From Abditibacteriota bacterium (GTDB lineage: Bacteria > Armatimonadota > UBA5829), in assembly GCA_017958015.1 (NCBI GenBank), contig JAGDDM010000040.1, forward strand, positions 1 through 7,325: a stretch of DNA of 7,325 nucleotides. The letters run 5' to 3'. Both the position numbers and the translations under genes were made by a program. Shown here one piece after another: positions 1 through 5,337 of the stretch (within the stretch, counting starts at the first letter, position 1; each line of letters starts with the position of its first letter). The notes below the pieces were generated by a model, which was not told the DNA's origin, searched no databases, and was given only the letters and a program-made list of their open reading frames with translations.

Positions 1-450
1 GAGCCGGGTCAGGTTCTTAAGCTTCCCCATGGATTCCGGCAGTTCCGTCAGCTCGTTGTGGGACACGTTTATCTCCCGCAGATTCTCCGCCGATCCCAAA
101 GCGTCCGGCAGAGAGGTGAGTTTGTTGTTCCTGAAATCCAGCTCCCGAAGGTTTTTAAGATTCGCTACGGATTCCGGCAGGCCGCCGGTGAGGTTGTTCT
201 CGTCCAGCTCGATCTTCACCACGGAGCCGTCAACCACGGTGACTCCCCGCCAAGTGCCGCAGTCCTCCGCATCAAGCCAGTTTTCGTTGGCCGCCCAGTG
301 GCTGCCGTCGGTGGATTCGTAGATGTCCCGGAGGGCGTTGTATTCCTCCTCCGGTATGTTGAAACGATAGGTTTCGGCGGGTTCCTTGCCGCCGCAACCG
401 ATAAAAAATACGGCGCAAACCGCCGCCGCGCATATAAGTCCGTACTTCAT
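1..450 (-). CDS. Leucine-rich-repeat lipoprotein, N-terminal part (cut by window edge)
   Basis: The gene starts at ATG 450 and is still open at position 1, so 150 residues are visible and the C-terminus is missing. Residues 1-18 form a short lipoprotein signal peptide (VFFIGC, with C19 as the likely lipidated cysteine), so the protein is probably exported and membrane-anchored. Residues 36-76 resemble the cap that precedes leucine-rich repeats in plant-type LRR proteins: ALRDIYESTDG, then NENWL, then CGTWRGVTV. Three LRR units of about 23 residues follow at 77-100, 101-123 and 124-146 (pattern LxxLxxxxNxLxxLPxxxxxLxN), and a fourth begins at 147. GGAG lies 7 nt before the ATG and supports this start. 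The gene has its own promoter overlapping the end of the ogg gene. LRR arrays bind proteins or surface ligands; the ligand here cannot be inferred. Family assignment is strong, function is unknown. Confidence 0.88.
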   Translation of the reverse strand, partial: MKYGLICAAAVCAVFFIGCGGKEPAETYRFNIPEEEYNALRDIYESTDGSHWAANENWLDAEDCGTWRGVTVVDGSVVKIELDENNLTGGLPESVANLKNLRELDFRNNKLTSLPDALGSAENLREINVSHNELTELPESMGKLKNLTRL

Positions 451-478
451 TATTAAACTCCGATGATGATTTTTTGAT

Positions 479-507
479 ATTATACCGGTTTTTCCGATTC
501 GTTACAA
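479..507 (-). promoter_or_regulatory. Sigma-70-type promoter of the LRR lipoprotein gene
   Basis: On the minus strand a perfect TATAAT (484-479) stands exactly 17 bp from TTGTAA (507-502; 4 of 6 match to TTGACA). The predicted start of transcription is near 472, giving a leader of roughly 22 nt that contains the GGAG ribosome site. The -35 box is made of the last sense codon and the TAA stop codon of the ogg gene, so the two transcription units share bases. Confidence 0.75.
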
Positions 508-512
508 ACCGG
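485..512. repeat. Inverted repeat across the LRR-gene promoter spacer (possible operator)
   Basis: CCGGTTT (485-491) and AAACCGG (506-512) are perfect 7-bp arms separated by 14 bp. One arm abuts the -10 box and the other overlaps the -35 box, a position where a bound repressor would block RNA polymerase. No U-tract follows on either strand, so an intrinsic terminator is unlikely. The operator role is inference. Confidence 0.35.
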
Positions 513-1344
513 AAATCTCGCCGGTGAAAAGATACTGCTGAGCCAGTCCCGCCCGCTTTCCGTAGCGCTCAACGAAGGCCTCCCGAACTTCCTTATATAC
601 TCTGTCCGTGACCGTCTTGGAGTCGCTTCCATCGAGGAAATACCGCTGGGCAATCTGCCGCACGTGGGTGTCCACCGGAACCGCCTGGGGAAAATCCAGA
701 CCGAACAAACAGACGCAGTCGGCAATTTTTTTTCCTACTCCCGGCAGTTTCGTCAGCTCCTCCCTCGCCTGTTCGTAGGGAAGATTCTTCAGCGCGTACA
801 ACCCCTCGTCGCCGCCGTGGTCGAGGATATATCTTGCCAGCTTAACCAGATTCCTGCCCCTAAAAGCCAGGGGTTTTATGCTCGCCAAGTCCTCCGGGTC
901 CGCCTCGGCTATGGCCTCGGTGGTGGGAAAAGCGTAATAACCGCCGCCGATGGGCTCGCCTATCTTCGCCCGCAGCTCGTCTATACCCGCGGTTATCTTG
1001 GGGATTGAGTTGGCGGCGGAGCAAATGAAAGAGAAAAGACACTCCCTCACGTCCTGGCGCAGCACCCGCAGACCGGAATACTTCGTAAGCAGAGGCGCGG
1101 TATAAGGGTCTTTGCCCAGGGCGTCGATGTCGGTGAGGATGGAGCCGTCCAGGCGGAGGTAGTCCTTCACAACCTCGAAATCGGCGCCGTCCCAGAACAG
1201 CTCGGAACCCTCAAAGGCGAGTCGGACGACGTTTGAGCCGATGATACCGGTCCAAACGCCGTCCTTATTCTTTTTCCATCCGAAGGCCTGTCCGCCGGGC
1301 AGGGTGTAGTCCAGGGACAGGGGCTCGTTTATCGATGTTCTCAC
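502..1344 (-). CDS. ogg: 8-oxoguanine DNA glycosylase/AP lyase, Ogg1 family
   Basis: This 280-residue protein should excise 8-oxoguanine from DNA (base excision repair, cytoplasm). The N-terminal OGG_N-like part (about 1-95) has GGQAFGW at 17-23, matching GQSFRW of human OGG1. The HhH-GPD part has the hairpin LPGVGKKIADC (200-210) with K206 as the catalytic lysine, and VPVDTHV (222-228) with D225 as the catalytic aspartate. Q269 and F273 in AQQYLF match the residues that sandwich the oxidised base (Q315/F319 in human OGG1). Residues that read the opposite cytosine differ: N149 corresponds to A111 and R154 to K116, while R204 is kept as R162. It starts with GTG, overlapping the upstream ankyrin gene's TGA by 4 nt (GTGA). 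No clear Shine-Dalgarno is present, which suggests translational coupling. AlkA or an EndoIII-type enzyme is less likely because of the N-terminal domain and the Q/F pair; no Fe-S cysteine cluster is seen. Confidence 0.93.
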   Translation of the reverse strand: MRTSINEPLSLDYTLPGGQAFGWKKNKDGVWTGIIGSNVVRLAFEGSELFWDGADFEVVKDYLRLDGSILTDIDALGKDPYTAPLLTKYSGLRVLRQDVRECLFSFICSAANSIPKITAGIDELRAKIGEPIGGGYYAFPTTEAIAEADPEDLASIKPLAFRGRNLVKLARYILDHGGDEGLYALKNLPYEQAREELTKLPGVGKKIADCVCLFGLDFPQAVPVDTHVRQIAQRYFLDGSDSKTVTDRVYKEVREAFVERYGKRAGLAQQYLFTGEISGL

Positions 1345-2168
1345 TCGGCGGGAGCGTCGTCGCCTATGATGTTGAGGCCGGAGATGAGGTTCTCGCTGTC
1401 AAAGAGCAGCTGGAGATACACGGAATAGTTTTGAAACTCCGCCTTCAGGTTCACGGCGGGAGCGCCGCCGGCCACCGCGTTCTTGTACTCCGACGCGCCT
1501 TTGAAGGGACCGGTTTGGGAAATGAGAGCCTGCTCCCAGAGAAGCTTCATCTGGTCGGGAGTGAAGGTCTTGTTCATCTTGCCGTCGAAGAGGTCCTGGG
1601 CCTTGCCGTAGTCGTTCTTGGCGAGGCAGTCAATGAGCTGCTTGGCAATCTCAATCCGCTTGGCGTCGCCCGCGTTGTCCTTTGCCTGCTGCTCCTTGGG
1701 GGCCGGCTTGGCCTCTTCCTTGGGAGCGGACTTCGGCGCGGGCTTGGCGGAGAGAATCTCGACCATGCGGGCGTCGTTCTTGGCCTGAGCCAGCGAAACC
1801 GGGGTTCTGCCCTTCTTGTCCTTGGTGTCGGCTTTGGCGCCGGCGGCCACGAGGGCTTCCGCCACGTCGTAGGCGCCCAAATTGGCGGCCACATGGAGAG
1901 GAGTCACGCCGTCCTTCTTGGCGCCGTTCACGTTGGCGCCCTTGCTGATGAGGAACTTGGCGGTGATGAGTTTGTCGCCGGCGGCGGCGTGGTGGAGAGG
2001 TGTGGCGCCCGCGGCGTCCTTGGCGTTCACGGCCTTGGGATCCTTGGCCAGAATGGACCTTATCTTGGCGTCGTCGCCCTTTGCCGCGGCGTCGTGAATG
2101 GGGGCGGCGGAGGCGAGACCGGCGCAGAGAAGCAGCGCGGCGATGATGGCGATGAGTTTTCTTGTCAT
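1341..2168 (-). CDS. Secreted ankyrin-repeat protein with C-terminal DUF3887-like domain
   Basis: The 275-residue protein begins with a clear Sec signal peptide (MTRK, a hydrophobic run, then LASA; cleavage near residue 21 or 22), so it acts outside the cytoplasm. Ankyrin repeats follow: a partial one at 22-51, two good ones at 53-84 and 86-117 (TPLHHAA and TPLHVAA cores), and a degenerate one at 119-140. A charged Ala/Pro/Lys linker (141-170, with KPAPK repeats) leads to a globular part at 172-268. Its pattern (LAKNDYGKAQDLFDGKM, then LLWEQ, then a TGPFKG turn, then FQNYSVYLQLLF) resembles DUF3887, a small domain also found in front of some hydrolases. AAGGAGA lies 5 nt upstream of ATG 2168, and a strong promoter precedes it. 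It is co-transcribed with ogg through a 4-nt overlap. Ankyrins mediate protein contacts; no catalytic residues are visible and the partner is unknown. Confidence 0.88.
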   Translation of the reverse strand: MTRKLIAIIAALLLCAGLASAAPIHDAAAKGDDAKIRSILAKDPKAVNAKDAAGATPLHHAAAGDKLITAKFLISKGANVNGAKKDGVTPLHVAANLGAYDVAEALVAAGAKADTKDKKGRTPVSLAQAKNDARMVEILSAKPAPKSAPKEEAKPAPKEQQAKDNAGDAKRIEIAKQLIDCLAKNDYGKAQDLFDGKMNKTFTPDQMKLLWEQALISQTGPFKGASEYKNAVAGGAPAVNLKAEFQNYSVYLQLLFDSENLISGLNIIGDDAPAE

Positions 2169-2199
2169 GACAGTCTCCTTGGATTGTTGATATATTTAC

Positions 2200-2228
2200 A
2201 TTATAACCTATTTTACGGGTTATGTTAA
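2200..2228 (-). promoter_or_regulatory. Sigma-70-type promoter of the ankyrin-ogg unit
   Basis: On the minus strand TTAACA (2228-2223; 5 of 6 match) is followed after exactly 17 bp by a perfect TATAAT (2205-2200). The predicted start of transcription is near 2193, about 25 nt before the ATG, with AAGGAGA in between. The -35 box includes the TAA stop codon of the DUF167 gene (2227-2225). A 6-bp inverted repeat, ATAACC (2203-2208) and GGTTAT (2218-2223), brackets the spacer and could be an operator. Confidence 0.8.
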
Positions 2229-2485
2229 AGCCCTATTTTTTCCGCCGCTTCCTCGGGTGTCAAACCGTCGACCTCAACGGTTTTTTCACGGCTTTTGTCG
2301 CCGGATACGAGGCGGACCGCGTTTTTCTTAACTCCCAGTTTGCCGGCGATGAACTTCAAAACCGCGGCGTTGGCGGCTCCGTCCACCGGGGGAGCGGTGA
2401 TTTTGAGGTAGTACACGTCGCCCTCTTTGCGGACAAACTCGTTTTTCGAGCCTCTGGGGTTTACGTGAAGTTTGATTTTAGCCAT
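2225..2485 (-). CDS. DUF167 / YggU-family small protein
   Basis: An 86-residue protein with the hallmarks of the DUF167 (UPF0235, YggU) family: the N-terminal strand KIKLHVNPRGSKNE (3-16), the motif APPVDGAANAAV (31-42) leading into a helix, then LVSGDKSREKTV (59-70) and a short C-terminal helix. Length is close to the usual 80-100 residues. The family is widespread in bacteria, archaea and eukaryotes and has known folds, but its biochemical role is not established; it is predicted to be cytoplasmic. No strong Shine-Dalgarno is seen before ATG 2485 (only weakly purine-rich bases), yet the family starts at this point. The stop codon forms part of the next gene's -35 box. Upstream lie a TATAAT and a palindrome, so it may be transcribed alone. 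Confidence 0.88.
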   Translation of the reverse strand: MAKIKLHVNPRGSKNEFVRKEGDVYYLKITAPPVDGAANAAVLKFIAGKLGVKKNAVRLVSGDKSREKTVEVDGLTPEEAAEKIGL

Positions 2486-2529
2486 TTATATTGGGTTTCG
2501 GTCTCTGTCGGTGTCCGCTTTCGCGGACG

Positions 2530-2550
2530 ATTATATAACTCACATTGTGA
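2530..2550 (-). promoter_or_regulatory. Candidate promoter/operator of the DUF167 gene
   Basis: A perfect TATAAT reads on the minus strand at 2535-2530, about 45 nt before ATG 2485. No good -35 box is found at 16-18 bp (nearest is AACCGA, weak), so it may need an activator. Directly upstream of the -10, inside the spacer, is the 11-bp palindrome TCACATTGTGA (2540-2550), a plausible operator. An 8-bp direct repeat CTCACATT occurs at 2539-2546 and 2579-2586. Function is inferred from position only. Confidence 0.4.
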
Positions 2551-2601
2551 AGTCGGTTTATAATTCCGTTACGTTAGGCTCACATTAGGTTCGGGTTTAG
2601 G

Positions 2602-2645
2602 TCATTTAAAGTATCATTTTACGAATCGGATGATACTTTAAATGA
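2602..2645. repeat. 16-bp perfect inverted repeat after the AlbA_2 gene
   Basis: Arms 2602-2617 and 2630-2645 are perfect reverse complements (16 bp) separated by 12 bp (TTTACGAATCGG). The stem is AT-rich and no U-run follows on the minus strand, so it is not a standard intrinsic terminator. As RNA it would still form a long stem at the 3' end of the AlbA_2 mRNA; as DNA it could form a cruciform or bind a dimeric protein. It begins 4 nt past the stop codon of the AlbA_2 gene. Confidence 0.85.
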
Positions 2646-2654
2646 TACTTTAAA
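2631..2654 (+). repeat. Two tandem 12-bp units TGATACTTTAAA overlapping the AlbA_2 stop codon
   Basis: TGATACTTTAAA occurs twice head to tail (2631-2642 and 2643-2654) and once inverted at 2605-2616. The second unit overlaps the TAA stop (2652-2650) of the minus-strand AlbA_2 gene. A closely related 12-bp unit, AATGATACTTTG on the minus strand, occurs inside that gene and encodes its linker (2830-2865). Confidence 0.85.
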
Positions 2655-3984
2655 CTTCGGTAACCTTCCAATAACCCGCCCGCTTGCTTCCGACTCGGGA
2701 AACTCTTCCGGTGTTTACGAGTATTTTCATAACCCTTTTAATTGACGGTATCGACATACCCGTTATGAGAGCCAATTCTTTCTGTGTGAGCGACGGATTA
2801 TTTGTCAGAAGCGTGAGAATCTTATGTTCCAAAGTATCATTCCGAGTATCGCTAAACGTATCGTTTTGATCCTTCAACATACCCCGCAGCGCCTTAAACC
2901 GCACCCGAAGTCCGTTGCCGAGGAGTTCGTAAGTGGGCGGTTCCGCTCCGATTTCCCTGCAAGCGTCGTCGATTTTCTTGATACCCCGCCCCCAGTGCTC
3001 GATATAGCCGGCGCGGTAGAACACGTTGGCGATTTCCGGGTTGTAGGGTCTGGAGTCGTGGATTCCGGTTAAGGTCTCGAGAGTCCACCCTTCCGGCAGA
3101 ATACAACTGTTGGAGATAACCATCTCGTCTTCTTTCACCCGAATCTGAATCGGCGTGCCGAACATATAGCAGTTGTGGGCGATGGCGTTGTAGACCGCTT
3201 CCCGCACGGCTTCTCTGGCGAAGGGGTATATCTCCAGCCGCCGGTCATGCTCAAAGATAATCTTCGCTTTCAGATATTTTAGGAAAATCAGGTCGATAAC
3301 TTTGTCCGCGGTGGTAATCAGTGAGCCCTCAAATACATCCTGATATTGAATATCGTCGTCGTCCCCGAACTTGCCGACCTGCACCATGCTTCCCACCTGC
3401 ACAACGGCCGGGTCATCGTAGAACAAAAGCACCGCGGATCGTTTCAGCTTGCCGTCTTTCATAAGGTGAAGTTTTTTCAGGAGTTCCTCGTTGGAGATAT
3501 ACAGTTCGTCGCTTGTCATTCTCTTTCGCCGGAGTGCTTCCCTGCGGAAAATCTTGAAACTTTCCTCGTCCAAGTCGTCCACGGCAACCTCGTCAACGGT
3601 AACTTCTTCCCAGTGGGATCCGGTCTTGCGCATGATAAACTCAGATAAGGCGATACCGGTCAACCGTTGTTTGGTGGCGCCGCTCCGATAATGGAACTCA
3701 CCTTGATAACTTATGGGGAAAGAACTGGGTCTTACCTTAATTTCAAGATAACCCTTGCCGTCTTTCATTCGCTTGTTCACATCCGCCACAATGCCGAGTC
3801 CGGTCTGTATCTTATTCGGGATATCCTCAAGGAGCTTTTTGATGTTTTTCACGCCGACGACCTCACCGGCGTCGTTTACGCCGATGTAAACCGTTCCCCC
3901 TTGGGCGTTGGCGAATCCGCATATCCATTTGAGACATTCGTCCCGCCAAGTCTCTTTATATTCTGTGTTCTGACTTTCCGTCAT
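2650..3984 (-). CDS. AlbA_2 / HATPase_c_4 / winged-helix protein (RecG-related type, putative transcriptional regulator)
   Basis: A 444-residue cytoplasmic protein with three parts. Residues 6-115 are an AlbA_2 (Schlafen-like, formerly AAA_4) nucleic-acid-binding domain: TEYKE (7-11), then ICGFANAQGGTVYIGVND (21-38). Residues 225-365 match the HATPase_c_4 domain: REAVREAVYNAIAHNCY (257-273), SNSCILPEG (291-299), and the signature SRPYNPEIANVFYRAGYIEH (311-330) followed by WGRGIKKI. Residues 386-440 form a winged helix (LTNNPSLTQKELALITGMS, then SIKRVMKIL, then a GRVSRVGSKRAGYW wing). Between them lies a 12-residue linker of three 4-residue units, NDTF-SDTR-NDTL. Such proteins are often labelled ATP-dependent helicase RecG-related, but no helicase motifs are present. 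A regulator of neighbouring genes is the usual guess. GGAG lies 11 nt before ATG 3984. The gene follows the PqaA-like gene by 17 nt, indicating one operon. The C-terminal coding region is AT-rich relative to neighbours. Confidence 0.9.
   Translation of the reverse strand: MTESQNTEYKETWRDECLKWICGFANAQGGTVYIGVNDAGEVVGVKNIKKLLEDIPNKIQTGLGIVADVNKRMKDGKGYLEIKVRPSSFPISYQGEFHYRSGATKQRLTGIALSEFIMRKTGSHWEEVTVDEVAVDDLDEESFKIFRREALRRKRMTSDELYISNEELLKKLHLMKDGKLKRSAVLLFYDDPAVVQVGSMVQVGKFGDDDDIQYQDVFEGSLITTADKVIDLIFLKYLKAKIIFEHDRRLEIYPFAREAVREAVYNAIAHNCYMFGTPIQIRVKEDEMVISNSCILPEGWTLETLTGIHDSRPYNPEIANVFYRAGYIEHWGRGIKKIDDACREIGAEPPTYELLGNGLRVRFKALRGMLKDQNDTFSDTRNDTLEHKILTLLTNNPSLTQKELALITGMSIPSIKRVMKILVNTGRVSRVGSKRAGYWKVTEV
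2830..2865 (-). repeat. In-gene tandem 12-bp repeat encoding an NDTx linker
   Basis: Read on the minus strand from 2865, three 12-bp units occur: AACGATACGTTT, AGCGATACTCGG and AATGATACTTTG. All share GATAC and encode NDTF, SDTR and NDTL (residues 374-385), between the HATPase_c_4 part and the winged helix. The last unit differs by one base from the AATGATACTTTA found downstream of the gene. Tetrapeptide-repeat linkers at this place are known in this protein class; here the array is short and partly degenerate. Confidence 0.8.
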
Positions 3985-4001
3985 GGACGATAGAACTCCG
4001 A

Positions 4002-5327
4002 TTATTTAATTCCGTGATACGTTCCGATTCCCCGCACAACTTTAATCTGCGTGCTCATGGGCATGGTAACTTCGCCCTTTTTCACCGTGAGGTCGGCGAA
4101 GAAAGCGTCGCAGCCGTTTTCCGGGGCGTCAAGTTTGTATGTATAACCCTTTTCGGTTTTCGTCATCTCCTCCGACGTCCACTTCGCCTTTTTGAAATCG
4201 GCGTTTGAGGAGTGGGTCCGCCAAACTTTGGCGGAGACAATCTCGTCTTCGGAAACCACATTCAGCCGCCAAGCTTTGTTGCCGAGGATGTACTTCCATT
4301 CCGCGTGGGGATAGGCGTCATCCCTAACGGCGTTCACGAAACCGGTAAAAGCCTTTGTTACTTTCAGCATGGGGGAGATTTTGTCCGGCCCCAAAAAGCC
4401 CAGATCGTGGCCGCCGTTTTCATAGTAGGTTACGTATTTTTCGCCCTTCAGGTCATTCCAATAAAGATTCAGCGAGTCAACGGTCCAGTAGGGGTCGTTT
4501 GTTCCGCAGAAAATCATTTTGGGCATGGTAATCCGGTCAAGATACGAATAGGGATCCATGATGTCGATGATTTTTCTGCCCAAGGGGTCGTCAACATATC
4601 TCGACACATCGATTTCCTTGTAGTCGGAAATCGCGTCGTTCAAATCACCGAAATAGAGAGCCTGCTGAGTCATCTGGGCGGGTATATCCAAATTGTCGTA
4701 GACCACCGGCACAATGGCTTTGCACATCTCCGGAACGGCGGCGGCGGTGAGCCATGTTGTCCAGCCCCGCTTCGACACTCCGGTAACGATGAAACTTTTA
4801 ATCTTTGTGTTTTCCCGCACAGCCTTCATGGCGGCGACGGCGGATTTCACCATAGGCAGCAAGAGGGGCCACTCCGTGTCGCCGGTGCGAAGCGTTTGGG
4901 CTATGGTATAAGCGATGAGTCTGTCCTCGACGCAGTGAAACAGGGGTTGGTTGGGTATGCCGTCCAGCATAACAACCGGTATTTTCGCGGTTTTCGCAAT
5001 CATCTGACACAGACCCGCTTCTTGGATGTTTTGTTCGCCGGAGAATGTGGCCAGATACAGCACCGCCGTTTCCTCGTTGCCGCAGCCTTCGGGAGTGTAA
5101 ATCTCGATGTTGTGTTTCCACTCTATATCCTGCCAGGTCTGGGACACAATCTCCATATGGGTCCGATCGTCGGAGACCTTCTCCACCTTCTCCACCCGGG
5201 CGGATTTGTCTTCCTTGTTTACGTAGTTCCGCAGCTCCGGCCGGGAAGCGTAGGCGGCAACAAGCAACAGGAACAGCGCCAGCGCCGCGATGAAGGTAAG
5301 TATGGCTTTGAAAAGTTTTTTGAACAT
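4002..5327 (-). CDS. PqaA-like (PhoPQ-activated pathogenicity-related family) alpha/beta hydrolase
   Basis: A 441-residue protein of the PhoPQ_related family. An N-terminal hydrophobic helix (8-27, ending AAYA/S) follows a KK/K-rich start, so it is exported or anchored facing outward. Family motifs are clear: GIPNQPLF (123-130), EDRLIAYT (134-141), TEWPLLLPMVKSAVAAM (151-167), the nucleophile elbow FIVTGVSKRGWTTWLTAAA (179-197) with S185, YDNLDI (210-215), and the dimer-like MTQQALYFGD (219-228). A likely acid D278 lies in CGTNDPYW and a likely base H307 in NGGHDLG. A C-terminal beta-rich part (about 340-441) completes the family layout, at near the usual length. The family is named after a PhoPQ-regulated Salmonella gene, but its substrate is not established; esterase or peptidase-like chemistry is inferred from the fold. 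GAGGAA, 6 nt before ATG 5327, overlaps the upstream gene's TGA. It is the middle gene of the operon. Confidence 0.92.
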   Translation of the reverse strand: MFKKLFKAILTFIAALALFLLLVAAYASRPELRNYVNKEDKSARVEKVEKVSDDRTHMEIVSQTWQDIEWKHNIEIYTPEGCGNEETAVLYLATFSGEQNIQEAGLCQMIAKTAKIPVVMLDGIPNQPLFHCVEDRLIAYTIAQTLRTGDTEWPLLLPMVKSAVAAMKAVRENTKIKSFIVTGVSKRGWTTWLTAAAVPEMCKAIVPVVYDNLDIPAQMTQQALYFGDLNDAISDYKEIDVSRYVDDPLGRKIIDIMDPYSYLDRITMPKMIFCGTNDPYWTVDSLNLYWNDLKGEKYVTYYENGGHDLGFLGPDKISPMLKVTKAFTGFVNAVRDDAYPHAEWKYILGNKAWRLNVVSEDEIVSAKVWRTHSSNADFKKAKWTSEEMTKTEKGYTYKLDAPENGCDAFFADLTVKKGEVTMPMSTQIKVVRGIGTYHGIK

Positions 5328-5337
5328 GGGAAGTTCC

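Noticed and set aside
1335..2228. 297-codon plus-strand open frame rich in Gly/Leu/Val
   Set aside because: It is antisense to the ankyrin gene; low-complexity composition mirrors the GC-rich Ala/Lys codons of the real gene, and no family is recognisable.
2540..2550. CRP-like site TCACATTGTGA
   Set aside because: CRP sites are TGTGA-N6-TCACA; here the half-sites are in reverse order with 1-bp spacing, so it is kept only as a generic palindrome.
2602..2645. Intrinsic terminator
   Set aside because: The stem is AT-rich and has no following U-tract on either strand; it is reported as an inverted repeat instead.
2602..2654. CRISPR array or transposon end
   Set aside because: Units are 12 bp without unique spacers, and there is no transposase, target duplication or Cas gene in the window.
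2650..3984. RecG helicase
   Set aside because: Homologues are often named RecG-related, but no Walker A or helicase motifs are present; the AlbA_2 and HATPase_c_4 signatures explain the match.
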